Source: Acinetobacter tjernbergiae DSM 14971 = CIP 107465
GTDB taxonomy: Bacteria > Pseudomonadota > Gammaproteobacteria > Pseudomonadales > Moraxellaceae
Length of the DNA: 64,000 nt
Reading direction: 5' to 3'
Assembly (NCBI RefSeq): GCF_000374425.1
Contig: NZ_KB894360.1
Coordinates: 82,658 to 146,657, forward strand
Part shown: positions 42,317 to 51,715 of the stretch, piece after piece
Layout: every line of letters starts with the position of its first letter
Numbering within the stretch: position 1 is the stretch's first letter
Position numbers and translations under genes: made by a program
The notes under the pieces: generated by a model
What the model saw: the letters and a program-made list of their open reading frames with translations, nothing else
What the model was told of the DNA's origin: nothing
The model's database searches: none

Positions 42317-43432
42317 ATGGCTTCATCCACTTCATCTCAGAAATTGTCTCAAAAAATCGAGCTACAACAGTTCGATCCACAAGCACTTAAAGCATGGATA
42401 AAAGCACAAGCTTTGGACTTAGGTTTTTCTGATTGTGTCATTGCCAAACCAGATGCTCAAGATCAAATGCCTCGTTTTAAAGAATATTTAAAACGTGGTT
42501 ACCATGCTGATATGCACTACCTGGAAGAGAATTTAGAGAAACGTGCTGATCCAACATTGCTTGTGCCTGGGACTAAAAGCATTATTTGTGTGCGAATGAA
42601 TTATCTTGTGGCATCACCTAAGCCCCGTTATGTACCATTTGAACCAAATTCAGCCATTATTGCACGCTACGCGCGTGGACGTGACTATCATAAAATCATG
42701 CGTGGACGACTCAAAACTTTAGCCACACGTCTTCGGGAAAAGGTTGGTGATTTTGAGTCACGTCCATTTGCCGACTCAGCACCTATTTTTGAAAAATCAC
42801 TTGCCGAAAGTGCAGGCATGGGATGGACAGGAAAACATACCTTACTCATTCATAAAAAATCAGGTTCTTTCTTCGTTTTGGGTGAGCTATTTACTTCTCT
42901 TGACCTCCCTTTTGATCAACCCGCAACAGCCCATTGTGGCTCATGTACTGCTTGCATCGACATTTGCCCAACACAAGCCATTGTTGAGCCTTATATGTTG
43001 GATGCAAGGAAATGTATTGCTTACTTAACTATTGAATATAAAGGAATCATTCCTGAAGAGTTACGATCAGGGATTGGTAATCGTATTTTTGGTTGTGATG
43101 ATTGTCAGCTGATTTGCCCGTGGAATGGCTTTGCTAAAACTGCGTCAATTCCAGACTTTGACCCAAGACATAGTTTAGATGACATTAGCTTACTAGAGAT
43201 CTGGCAATGGGATGAAGCAACTTTTCTTGCAAAAACAGAAGGTAGTCCAATTCGCCGCACAGGCTATCAATCCTTTAAACGGAATATTGCAATCGGCTTA
43301 GGAAATGCTCCATACTCGGCTGAAATCGTGAGCCAATTGCAAGAAGCTAAAGCTCTACACGATGAGATTGTCAATGTACATATTGAGTGGGCAATTCAAC
43401 AACAATTGCAGCAAATAAACGTACCTGAATAG
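42317..43432 (+). CDS. queG: Epoxyqueuosine reductase
   Basis: 371 residues from the ATG at 42317; an ATG at 42290 would overlap the nnr start. Last step of queuosine synthesis in tRNA, a cobalamin/[4Fe-4S] enzyme. Two clusters: CGSCTACIDICPTQA and CDDCQLICPWNGFAK. FADSAPIFEKSLAESAGMGW is the active-site region. No clear ribosome-binding site, so the start is uncertain. Confidence 0.94.
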   Translation: MASSTSSQKLSQKIELQQFDPQALKAWIKAQALDLGFSDCVIAKPDAQDQMPRFKEYLKRGYHADMHYLEENLEKRADPTLLVPGTKSIICVRMNYLVASPKPRYVPFEPNSAIIARYARGRDYHKIMRGRLKTLATRLREKVGDFESRPFADSAPIFEKSLAESAGMGWTGKHTLLIHKKSGSFFVLGELFTSLDLPFDQPATAHCGSCTACIDICPTQAIVEPYMLDARKCIAYLTIEYKGIIPEELRSGIGNRIFGCDDCQLICPWNGFAKTASIPDFDPRHSLDDISLLEIWQWDEATFLAKTEGSPIRRTGYQSFKRNIAIGLGNAPYSAEIVSQLQEAKALHDEIVNVHIEWAIQQQLQQINVPE

Positions 43433-43519
43433 AAAAATGATGTTTTTTGCCCTTTGGCTTTGGCACGATTTCTGTATTATTAATCTCAATGTCTGTAATC
43501 AATCATCATGGATATAACA

Positions 43520-44509
43520 ATGACTTTACGTAATGACTGGACTCGTGATGAAATCCAAGCTTTATATGACCAACCCTTTTTAGACTTAGTATTTCAAGCA
43601 CAAGGCGTTCATCGTCAGCATTTCCAAGCAAATGCGATTCAGGTCAGTACGCTACTTTCAATCAAAACAGGTAAGTGCCCTGAAGACTGTAAGTATTGCT
43701 CACAATCTGCTCGTTACGACTCTAAGTTAGAAGCAGAAAAGCGTATTGCCGTTGATAAAGTTATTCGTGAAGCACTTGCAGCAAAAGAATCTGGTTCATC
43801 GCGTTTCTGTATGGGAGCTGCTTGGCGCAATCCGCATGAGCGTGATATGCCTTACGTGCTTGAAATGGTGCGTGAAGTGAAATCATTGGGCTTAGAAACC
43901 TGTATGACTTTAGGTATGCTCAACCAATCTCAAGCGGAACGCTTAAAAGATGCAGGTCTAGACTATTACAACCACAACCTAGACACTTCTCGTGAATATT
44001 ATTCACATATTATTAGCACACGTACTTTTGACGACCGTCTGGATACACTAGATCATGTGCGTCAAGCAGGTATGAAAGTATGTAGTGGTGGTATTGTTGG
44101 CTTAGGTGAAAGCCGTAATGACCGCATTGGTTTATTACATGAACTTGCGACCATGCCAGTACATCCTGAATCTGTGCCAATTAACATGCTGGTTCCAATT
44201 GAAGGCACACCTTTGGCTGATGTTGAGAAACTTGATGTGACTGAATGGATTCGTACGATTGCAGTTGCACGCATCATCATGCCACATAGCTATGTGCGCC
44301 TCTCTGCTGGTCGTGAATCATTAAGTGATTCTGACCAAGCACTTGCCTTTATGGCTGGTGCAAACTCACTCTTCTCTGGTGAAAAATTACTTACGACGCC
44401 AAATGCGGGTGAAGGCAAAGATCAGGTTCTATTTGCTAAATTAGGTTTAACTGCGGAAAAACCAAAACCAACGATTGCAGAACTCTCTGTCGATGCCATG
44501 AGTGCATAA
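43520..44509 (+). CDS. bioB: Biotin synthase
   Basis: 329 residues from [12 protein letters not shown], the usual Acinetobacter start; an ATG four codons upstream is also in frame. Radical-SAM enzyme inserting sulfur into dethiobiotin. Cluster motif [28 protein letters not shown] and the C-terminal [20 protein letters not shown] are present. The other bio genes are not nearby. Strong terminator. Confidence 0.97.
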   Translation: MTLRNDWTRDEIQALYDQPFLDLVFQAQGVHRQHFQANAIQVSTLLSIKTGKCPEDCKYCSQSARYDSKLEAEKRIAVDKVIREALAAKESGSSRFCMGAAWRNPHERDMPYVLEMVREVKSLGLETCMTLGMLNQSQAERLKDAGLDYYNHNLDTSREYYSHIISTRTFDDRLDTLDHVRQAGMKVCSGGIVGLGESRNDRIGLLHELATMPVHPESVPINMLVPIEGTPLADVEKLDVTEWIRTIAVARIIMPHSYVRLSAGRESLSDSDQALAFMAGANSLFSGEKLLTTPNAGEGKDQVLFAKLGLTAEKPKPTIAELSVDAMSA

Positions 44510-44511
44510 AC

Positions 44512-44544
44512 AAAAAAGCCTTGTCATCGAACAAGGCTTTTTTT
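44512..44544 (+). terminator. bioB terminator
   Basis: Arms AAAAAAGCCTTGT and ACAAGGCTTTTTT, six-base loop. Confidence 0.93.
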
Positions 44545-44556
44545 CTTTCTATACAA

Positions 44557-44769
44557 CTAAATTGATGTCACTAAAATTCCATATTTAGCGTTTAGAAACA
44601 TTCCTACTCGAATGATATCCACACCAGCCGCATGTGTGACCGAAAGCTCCTGTGTATGTACATCAAAATGGAATGAATCAAAGGTTTCCTGATGATGTAT
44701 CAGCCATAAAAGAGTATCAGCAATACAGTCATCTGCTGTATATGTTTCTAACTTGAAATCCTTATGCAT
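44557..44769 (-). CDS. Hypothetical 70-residue protein
   Basis: ATG at 44767-44769; a TTG nine codons upstream is possible. MHKDFKLETYTADDCIADTL, WLIHHQETFDSFHFDVHTQE. Soluble, acidic, no family recognised. A run of five ATG triplets (44796-44810) lies just upstream, outside the likely coding region. Confidence 0.5.
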   Translation of the reverse strand: MHKDFKLETYTADDCIADTLLWLIHHQETFDSFHFDVHTQELSVTHAAGVDIIRVGMFLNAKYGILVTSI

Positions 44770-44842
44770 AAGCGCGTTATCTAATATTATCAACAATGAT
44801 GATGATGATGATACTCAATACTACGTCTTAGATCAGCTAAAT

Positions 44843-44881
44843 AAAAAAAACACTTAGTCAAAGGAGATTAATGACTAAGTG
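44843..44881 (-). terminator. Terminator of the 115-residue gene
   Basis: Perfect 10-bp arms CACTTAGTCA and TGACTAAGTG with eight T on the minus strand. Confidence 0.92.
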
Positions 44882-44907
44882 TATAAAAGAGGAAACTGTA
44901 ATATCGA

Positions 44908-45255
44908 TTAAGCTGCTTGGGGACTTACAATTATTTGACCTGATTTTAAGCTCGCAACAGCTTTAGCATTGAATTGCAGAGTCAGTACATGATTGTCTAA
45001 ATGTACATGATAATCACGAATCAATGGCTGCTGTCCTTCATTAGTTTCAAGTACATATTCATCAGCAATATTTAAAATACCTTCAAGATTAGTTGTACTC
45101 GACGCACGGTCATGGCTGAATAAATCATAGATTGTTTGTAAATTAAAGCTTGTCTGTTCCTGCGTAGGATGATTTTTTAGGTAACTTTCTAGAAACAAAA
45201 CCAACTTGTGCGCGAAAAAATAGTAATTCGGTTTATGAGTATAAAGCATGTTCAT
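44908..45255 (-). CDS. Hypothetical 115-residue protein
   Basis: Textbook ribosome-binding site (AAGGAG, six bases before the ATG). MNMLYTHKPNYYFFAHKLVL, then helices, then a C-terminal beta part (DYHVHLDNHVLTLQFNAKAV). No signal peptide, no family recognised. Single gene with its own terminator, so it is well expressed. Function unknown. Confidence 0.65.
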   Translation of the reverse strand: MNMLYTHKPNYYFFAHKLVLFLESYLKNHPTQEQTSFNLQTIYDLFSHDRASSTTNLEGILNIADEYVLETNEGQQPLIRDYHVHLDNHVLTLQFNAKAVASLKSGQIIVSPQAA

Positions 45256-45731
45256 TTGAAACTCCTTAGGATGATTTTTTCATCAAATCATGACTAAAAA
45301 ACTAAAGATTTAATCTTAAAAGTTTCTTAAAAACAGTTCGGTGTTTTTGTTAAAATTGTGAACTGTTTTCACTTAATATTTTTTGAAAATTTTCTCTAAA
45401 CTTTTAAATTTCATATAAACCATCACATAAAACCCATTAAAATTTGAATAAAAAATAAACAAACAATTCAGTTTTACTTACAAAAAATAGCATTTTTATA
45501 CAGTTTTTTTAATAAAATTCACATAATAAAATAGCTTTTATAATTAAAATTTAAAATAAACAATAAGTTATCTTTCATAAAAATTTAACAAAATGATCCA
45601 GCAAAATAATGTGATCAATTTTGCATTATTTACAATAAATGATATATTTTGCACATTACTTGTTCAGCGCAAAAAATAACTGGAAAAGTAATCTAATTCA
45701 AACTTTTAGCTGATGTATTAGAGAAATTATT
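45256..45731. promoter_or_regulatory. Fimbrial operon control region
   Basis: 476 bp, extremely AT-rich. An inverted repeat GCAAAAT (45601-45607) / ATTTTGC (45618-45624), with a third ATTTTGC copy at 45646-45652, lies 80-130 bp before the pilin gene and may be an operator. The AT content suits H-NS-type silencing (inference). No gene seen. Confidence 0.4.
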
Positions 45732-46265
45732 ATGAAAAAACTTGCTTTGATCGCTACTCTTTCAGTTGTTGGTATCGCTAACACTCAAGCTGCTGATGGT
45801 ACGATTACTATTAATGGTTTAGTCACTGACCAAACTTGTAAAATTGTTACTCCTGCAGGAAAAGATTTTACAGTTACACTCCCAACTGTTTCTAAACAAA
45901 CATTAGCTGCTACAGGTGATGTTGCTGGCCGTACCCCTTTTCAAATCAAACTTGACCAATGTTCAAAAGGTAAAGTTGCAACTTATTTTGAACCAGGTGC
46001 AACTGTTGACTTTTCTACAGGTCGTTTAAATAACCAAGCTGTTGGTGGTGCGAATAACGTTAAAGTTCAATTGTTAGGTAGCAACAACCAATTTATTCCT
46101 GTACTGGCAACAGGTTCAAACGGCGCTCAAGCAAACTCTCAATGGGTTGATGTTGTAGACAATGGCAGCGCTGACTTGAACTACTATGCTGAATACTATG
46201 CAACTGGTGCTTCTACTGCTGGTAAAGTCAGTACTTCTGTTCAGTACACAATCATTTATCAATAA
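45732..46265 (+). CDS. Type 1-like major fimbrial subunit
   Basis: 177 residues. Signal peptide to about residue 20 (NTQAAD). Mature N-terminal donor strand GTITINGLVTDQTC, two cysteines (TC...QC), and the C-terminal beta-zipper QYTIIYQ. The subunit is secreted by the usher and assembled into surface fibres. First gene of an operon pilin-chaperone-usher-adhesin. A 27-bp hairpin follows it. Confidence 0.92.
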   Translation: MKKLALIATLSVVGIANTQAADGTITINGLVTDQTCKIVTPAGKDFTVTLPTVSKQTLAATGDVAGRTPFQIKLDQCSKGKVATYFEPGATVDFSTGRLNNQAVGGANNVKVQLLGSNNQFIPVLATGSNGAQANSQWVDVVDNGSADLNYYAEYYATGASTAGKVSTSVQYTIIYQ

Positions 46266-46281
46266 TTTATTGATAATGTAT

Positions 46282-46308
46282 GCGAATTTCTAAAATTTAG
46301 AAATTCGC
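46282..46308 (+). promoter_or_regulatory. Intercistronic hairpin between pilin and chaperone
   Basis: Perfect 13-bp arms GCGAATTTCTAAA and TTTAGAAATTCGC around one base, without a T tract. Likely stabilises the pilin message or partially attenuates, giving more pilin than chaperone and usher. Confidence 0.7.
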
Positions 46309-46351
46309 AGTTTGTTATAAACAATATATTGCGGTAATAGAGTACGTATAA

Positions 46352-47086
46352 ATGGCATTGAACAGTTACAATATTTTGCTTGGTTTAGTGATATCTTCCG
46401 TTTTGGCTGTAAGCACAGCTCAAGCAGAAATTATCTTACATGGTACTCGCGTTGTATACCCATCTGACGCTCGTGAAGTGACTTTGCAAGTGAGTAACAA
46501 TGGTTCAAAACCATCGCTTGTTCAAGCATGGATTGATGATGGTGATCCTAAAAGTACACCAGACCAATCTAAAGTTCCATTTATGATTACCCCACCTATC
46601 TCTCGTGTCGACCCAACAAAGAGTCAATCTCTTCGTATTTCTGCACTACCGAATGCAGCACAATTAGATCAAAAGAAAGAAACTGTTTATTGGCTTAATG
46701 TTTTGGATATTCCTCCTAAACCGACTGCGAATAGCAAAGATGTTGTTCCAGATAATTTTTTGCAACTTGCAATCCGTTCACGTATTAAATTTTTCTACCG
46801 ACCTGCTGGTATTAAAGAAGACGCTAATTTAGCTGCTGAAAAACTGCAATGGATTAGAAATGGCCAGACCTTAACGGTCAAAAATCCAACTCCATTTCAC
46901 GTTACGATGACTGCCGTATATCAACTTAATGGTACTCAGCCAGTTGATCTCTTGCCCAAAGGTTTAATGTTATCGCCTTTTAGTGAAGATAAAGTACAGC
47001 TAAAAACTGCAAATACTGAAAAACTAAGCTTTATTAGTATTAATGATTATGGCGGTCGTATTGAGCATCAAATCAAACTTCAATAA
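46352..47086 (+). CDS. Fimbrial periplasmic chaperone (PapD-like)
   Basis: 244 residues. Signal peptide ends near TAQA. Two Ig domains: G1 strand/hinge TRVVYPSDAREVTLQVSNNG, 'PPISRVDPTKSQSLRI' (family signature), FYRPAGI, and C-terminal HQIKL. Caps pilins by donor-strand complementation and delivers them to the usher. Confidence 0.95.
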   Translation: MALNSYNILLGLVISSVLAVSTAQAEIILHGTRVVYPSDAREVTLQVSNNGSKPSLVQAWIDDGDPKSTPDQSKVPFMITPPISRVDPTKSQSLRISALPNAAQLDQKKETVYWLNVLDIPPKPTANSKDVVPDNFLQLAIRSRIKFFYRPAGIKEDANLAAEKLQWIRNGQTLTVKNPTPFHVTMTAVYQLNGTQPVDLLPKGLMLSPFSEDKVQLKTANTEKLSFISINDYGGRIEHQIKLQ

Positions 47087-47149
47087 TAAAGATATTACTT
47101 ACCTAGCGATAAATTATTGAATACCTATCCTTGAATAGGCGAAAGAATT

Positions 47150-49705
47150 ATGTCAAATAAGAAAGCTTCTGCTAAGTTCCTTAAGCGTCGTATTTGTTAT
47201 TACCTTACTTCTGGGATAATAACAATTACGATGCCTATGGCTGTTTACTCAGCAGAACAAACAAAAGAACAAGCCCCTATGGAAGCAGAATTTGACTCTG
47301 TTTTCTTAATGGGTGACGCTCAAAAAGTTGATATTTCACGTTTTAAATACGGTAATCCCGTCCTACCAGGTGAATATAGCGTTGATGTTTATATCAACGG
47401 AAATTGGTTTGGTAAAAAACGGATGGTTTTCCGCTCTACCGAACAAAATCAAAATGCTTATACATGTTTTACCGCCAATTCATTACTTGAATATGGCGTG
47501 AAACAAGAAGTTTTGGTCAATCGTACCGAAACGACAGCTCCAAATACGTGTTATAAAATCGAAGAATGGGTAGAAAATGCTTATTACGATTTTGATACCT
47601 CACGTCTACGAATTGATGTTTCTATTCCACAAATCGTATTACAAAAAAATGCGCAGGGTTATGTCGATCCGAGTGTTTGGGATCGAGGTATTAATGCTGG
47701 CTTTTTGTCGTATAACGGAAGTACTTATAAAACATTTAACAAATCTTCTGATCAACAAGAAACGACGAATGCTTTTATTGGTCTAACAACAGGCGCCAAC
47801 ATCGGTGGTTGGCAATTTAGACATAACGGTCAATGGCAGTGGCAAGATAACAAAGAATCAGAAAAAAAAGGCTCAAATTACGAAGCTGTCAGTAGCTATG
47901 CCCAACGTGCTTTTCCAAATTATCGTGGCGTTCTCACTTTAGGTGATAGTTTTACTAACGGCGAAATTTTTGATTCTTTTGGGTATCGTGGTGTCGATTT
48001 TTCTAGTGATGATCGGATGCTGCCAAACAGTATGATTGGTTATGCGCCTCAGATCCGTGGTAATACAAAAACTAATGCAAAAGTTGAGATTAGACAACAA
48101 GGTCAATTGATTTATCAAACTACTGTAGCTCCTGGGCGTTTTGAAATTAATGACTTATATCCGACTGGATTTGGCGGCGAACTCGAAGTTTCGGTTATTG
48201 AATCAAATGGTGAAATTCAAAAATTCGCTGTGCCTTATGCCTCAGTTGTTCAAATGCTACGTCCCGGTTTAAGCCGTTACTCGCTCACAGCGGGTGAATT
48301 TCGCGACCGAGATATAGATTTAACGCCATGGGTAACGCAAGGTAAATATCAGCGCGGTATTAATAACTACCTAACAGCATATACTGGTTTCCAATTAGCA
48401 GAAGATTATGGATCTGCACTCGTCGGAGCCGCTTTTGCTACACCAATAGGTGCAATTTCTCTAGACGTAACTCACTCACAAGCAGATTTCAAAAAACAAG
48501 AGTCTCAATCTGGTCAAAGTTTTCGCTTAAGTTACAGTAAATTAATTGCTCCAACGGATACGAATTTAACACTTGCAGCATATCGCTACTCTACAGAAAA
48601 CTATTACAACCTTCGTGATGCAATTTTAATTCGTGACCTTGAAGAAAAAGGCGAAAATACTTATGCCGTTGGCAAACAACGTAGTGAGTTCCAAATTACG
48701 CTGAACCAAGGGCTACCTGAAGGTTGGGGTAATGTCTATGTTGTTGGTTCATGGATTGATTATTGGAATCGCAGCGAATCAACCAAGCAATACCAGATTG
48801 GTTATAGTAATAATTATCAAGGTATTACCTATGGTATTTCAGCTGTAAGCCGTCAAATAGAATATGGCTCAAATCGTAGTGACCAAGATACTGAATATTT
48901 AGCGACAATCTCCTTCCCGCTAAGCTTCAAGAAAAATTCTGCGAACGTAAATACTACCATTGCAGATAATAATCGTACTGTGGGTGTAAGTGGCGTAGTA
49001 GGTGATCGTTTCAGTTACGGTGCGAGTATGTCTCACCAAGATCGCAATGATCCTAGCGCTAACGTCAATAGTCGTTATAGAACTAATTTTGCAACAGTCG
49101 GCGGATCTTATAGTTATGCAGAAGACTATCAACAGGCAATGTTAAGTCTAAGCGGTAGTATTGTTGCACATTCTCAAGGCGTCTTATTTGGACCAGATCA
49201 AGGGCAAACCATGGTTCTAGTTTATGCACCAGACGCTGCAGGTGCAAAAGTCGGTAATACCGTTGGTTTAAGTATTAATAAAGCGGGTTATGCTGTTATT
49301 CCTTATGTTACACCATATCGTTTAAATGACATTACCCTTGACCCTCAAAACATGTCTACAAATGTTGAACTAGAGGAAACTAGCCAACGTATTGCCCCTT
49401 TTGCAGGTGCAATTGCAAAAGTAGATTTTTCAACAAAAACAGGTTATGCAATCTATATCCAAAGCAAACAGGCAAATGGAGAAAGTTTACCCTTTGCTAC
49501 TCAAGTCTATAACAAAGACAAAGAAGCTGTTGGCATGGTTGCACAAGGAAGCCTCATTTATGTTCGAACAAAATTACCTCAAGATACGCTTTACGTTAAC
49601 TGGGGTGATGAAGCGTCTGAGCAATGTCAGGTGAGCTATGATGTTCGTTCTCAACTAGATAAAGATCAACAAAATATGATCATGACTGAGGCAATTTGTA
49701 AATGA
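47150..49705 (+). CDS. Outer-membrane fimbrial usher
   Basis: 851 residues, FimD/PapC family. Long signal peptide (about 1-34), N-terminal chaperone-binding domain (EAEFDSVFLMGDAQKVDISR), plug and 24-strand barrel (GDSFTNGEIFDSFGYRGVDF; RPGLSRYSLTAGEFRDRDID), C-terminal domains with a cysteine pair at the end. Exports the subunits across the outer membrane. Its stop overlaps the adhesin start (ATGA). Confidence 0.95.
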   Translation: MSNKKASAKFLKRRICYYLTSGIITITMPMAVYSAEQTKEQAPMEAEFDSVFLMGDAQKVDISRFKYGNPVLPGEYSVDVYINGNWFGKKRMVFRSTEQNQNAYTCFTANSLLEYGVKQEVLVNRTETTAPNTCYKIEEWVENAYYDFDTSRLRIDVSIPQIVLQKNAQGYVDPSVWDRGINAGFLSYNGSTYKTFNKSSDQQETTNAFIGLTTGANIGGWQFRHNGQWQWQDNKESEKKGSNYEAVSSYAQRAFPNYRGVLTLGDSFTNGEIFDSFGYRGVDFSSDDRMLPNSMIGYAPQIRGNTKTNAKVEIRQQGQLIYQTTVAPGRFEINDLYPTGFGGELEVSVIESNGEIQKFAVPYASVVQMLRPGLSRYSLTAGEFRDRDIDLTPWVTQGKYQRGINNYLTAYTGFQLAEDYGSALVGAAFATPIGAISLDVTHSQADFKKQESQSGQSFRLSYSKLIAPTDTNLTLAAYRYSTENYYNLRDAILIRDLEEKGENTYAVGKQRSEFQITLNQGLPEGWGNVYVVGSWIDYWNRSESTKQYQIGYSNNYQGITYGISAVSRQIEYGSNRSDQDTEYLATISFPLSFKKNSANVNTTIADNNRTVGVSGVVGDRFSYGASMSHQDRNDPSANVNSRYRTNFATVGGSYSYAEDYQQAMLSLSGSIVAHSQGVLFGPDQGQTMVLVYAPDAAGAKVGNTVGLSINKAGYAVIPYVTPYRLNDITLDPQNMSTNVELEETSQRIAPFAGAIAKVDFSTKTGYAIYIQSKQANGESLPFATQVYNKDKEAVGMVAQGSLIYVRTKLPQDTLYVNWGDEASEQCQVSYDVRSQLDKDQQNMIMTEAICK

Positions 49706-50718
49706 AGAAAATTCTAATTACTGGTGCTTTATTTACGGCAGGTTTTGCTTTTAATACGGCGACCAATGCATTTTGTACACTCAGCTCAGGCTTCAGTACA
49801 GTTGATATTTCTATGGCTGTAGGTCGCGTGGTTGTGCGCCCAAGTGATCCTGTCGGGACTATTTTGCGTAAAGCAACGTTTCCGATCAATCCCAATGGCT
49901 CAACACTAAGATGTAATTCAAGTGCGGATCGAATTTACGCAGATTTATCGCAAAATTATCCTATCAGTCCTTTAGGTGATAGTATTTACTCAACCAATAT
50001 TGCAGGAATTGGTATTCGACTATATCGTGAAGCCGAAAATGCAACCAATTTCTCTGGATATTATCCCTACTCGCGCAGTCTATCACCAGGAACACTTTAC
50101 AATTTAGCACAAGGCTACTTTGTTGTTGAGATCGTTAAAACAGCATCGCAAACTGGATCTGGTGCCCTTGTTCCGGGTAGATATAGTACCTATTACGTGA
50201 CTGGACAAAACAGTCGTCCATTTTTAACCAGTACTGTTTATGGTAACGCTATTACCATTGCTTCTTCTTCATGTGAGCTACAAGGCAACATCAATAAAAC
50301 AGTTCAGCTTCCAACGGTAATGAAATCTGGTTTTAAAGGTGTTGGTTCGACTCAAGGTGAACAAGCATTTGATCTGAATATTTTATGTAATGGTGGTATC
50401 AACCCAACAGGTTACGAAGAAAAAACTCAGGTTAGTTTAAGCTTCGATTACACCCAAGATGGCAGTAATAACCAAGTTTTAACCAATACCGCACCGACTG
50501 CAACGAAAGCGAATGGTGTTGGGGTTCAATTGATCTCAAATTACCAAAATATCAATAAGGTGATTGCTCGTGGCGACAAACTTGCACTGGGTACGGTTAA
50601 ATCAAATGAAGTCATTCAATACAATGTTCCATTAGCTGCTCGTTACTATCAAACAGCAACAACTGTCACTGCTGGAACTGTACGGGCGATGGCAACGGTT
50701 ACCATTCAGTACGATTAA
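49702..50718 (+). CDS. Fimbrial tip adhesin
   Basis: 338 residues. Signal peptide to about residue 24 (ATNAFC). N-terminal receptor-binding domain (about 25-185), C-terminal pilin domain (about 188-338: SSCELQGNINKTVQLPTVMK ... ATVTIQYD). Two-domain layout and last position in the operon identify it as the FimH-like tip; ligand unknown. Coupled to the usher by a 4-bp overlap. Confidence 0.88.
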   Translation: MKKILITGALFTAGFAFNTATNAFCTLSSGFSTVDISMAVGRVVVRPSDPVGTILRKATFPINPNGSTLRCNSSADRIYADLSQNYPISPLGDSIYSTNIAGIGIRLYREAENATNFSGYYPYSRSLSPGTLYNLAQGYFVVEIVKTASQTGSGALVPGRYSTYYVTGQNSRPFLTSTVYGNAITIASSSCELQGNINKTVQLPTVMKSGFKGVGSTQGEQAFDLNILCNGGINPTGYEEKTQVSLSFDYTQDGSNNQVLTNTAPTATKANGVGVQLISNYQNINKVIARGDKLALGTVKSNEVIQYNVPLAARYYQTATTVTAGTVRAMATVTIQYD

Positions 50719-50740
50719 AACTTTAATTCCCAATTTACCT

Positions 50741-50775
50741 AACCCCAAATCTAGTCATAGAGTTGGGGTTTTTAT
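50741..50775 (+). terminator. Fimbrial operon terminator
   Basis: Arms AACCCCAA and TTGGGGTT, 14-nt loop, T tract. Confidence 0.9.
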
Positions 50776-50978
50776 TTATTTGAAATAAATCACACTAAAT
50801 AAAGAAATATTGATATTGTATAGATAATTAAAAATACACCAAGATTATCATTACTAAAGAAAAATTAAACATACATCACATTTTAAATAAATATTTTTAT
50901 CATAGCTAATTTCAATATTGCCTTAATAATAAATTTCATGTTAATTAATAATAAATATATTATATAAAGGAAATATTC

Positions 50979-51272
50979 ATGTATAAAAATATTTATAAAA
51001 TTCTATTGGGTTCATCATTAATTGCATTTACTTCGGTGGCTTATTCAGCAAATACTATTCAAATCAGTGGAAGTATTGTTGAAGATACATGCTCTGTGAA
51101 TCAAAATAGCCATGATTGTGAAATACTGAATAATTTACGTCAAAAAATTGAGACTCAGTCAATCTCAGGCAGTGATTTAACAACGAAATCACAGAAAAAT
51201 AACACCACTGAAATAACGATCGAACAATTATCTGATCAAAAAAGTGCTGTTATTTTAGCTACCTATTACTAA
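50979..51272 (+). CDS. Short pilin-like exported protein
   Basis: 97 residues. Signal peptide cut after VAYSA. The mature start NTIQISGSIVEDTCSV copies the donor-strand region of pilins, and the C-terminus SAVILATYY is like a pilin beta-zipper, but the middle is only some 60 residues (pilins have about 130) and predicted helical (EILNNLRQKIETQSIS). AAGGAA before the ATG. It may be a shrunken pilin or a fimbrial terminator-like subunit; it is separate from the operon, after its terminator. Confidence 0.6.
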   Translation: MYKNIYKILLGSSLIAFTSVAYSANTIQISGSIVEDTCSVNQNSHDCEILNNLRQKIETQSISGSDLTTKSQKNNTTEITIEQLSDQKSAVILATYY

Positions 51273-51715
51273 TAAAAAGTCTCAAAATAAAAAATAACCG
51301 TGAAATAAGCAACATTTTATTATTTTAAAGTTTAGGTGTTATTAAATTAAAATTGAATGAAAATTATCTTAATAACACATCGAATCAAAAGTAATAAGTT
51401 TAATTATTCTTAATAATTTTAACTCATTTTTATTTCTGCATTTATTTATCTCTAAATAAATGCAATATCTCATCCATAAGAATTAGAATAACAATTATCA
51501 TTATCAGCTGTTTGTTTAATACAACTTATCAAGCTAAAAAATACTAATCCGATCACCCAATCAGCGGATAAATTAAAATAAAACTAATACAAACAGCAGC
51601 TTAAAAACATACAGAACTGTTTTTATATAATAGATATTGACCACCTAAATCCTTTTCTGTAACGTCATATCGGCAATACACATTATAAATAATTTAGAAT
51701 AATAAAGGATAAAAC
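51273..51715. promoter_or_regulatory. Control region of the CTQ oxidase locus
   Basis: 443 bp, AT-rich, no gene seen. Contains a Fur-box-like site at 51487-51505. AAGGA lies six bases before the oxidase ATG. Confidence 0.5.
51487..51505. promoter_or_regulatory. Fur-box-like operator
   Basis: AATAACAATTATCATTATC matches 15 of 19 positions of the consensus GATAATGATAATCATTATC, with the whole right half exact. It suggests iron-dependent repression of the haem/quinone oxidase locus. Confidence 0.55.

Noticed and set aside
44796..44841. Minus-strand frame ending in five histidines and a cysteine (from ATG-triplet repeats)
   Set aside because: No start codon or ribosome-binding site, and it runs into the terminator hairpin of the neighbouring gene. 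The triplet repeat lies outside the likely coding start of 44557-44769.
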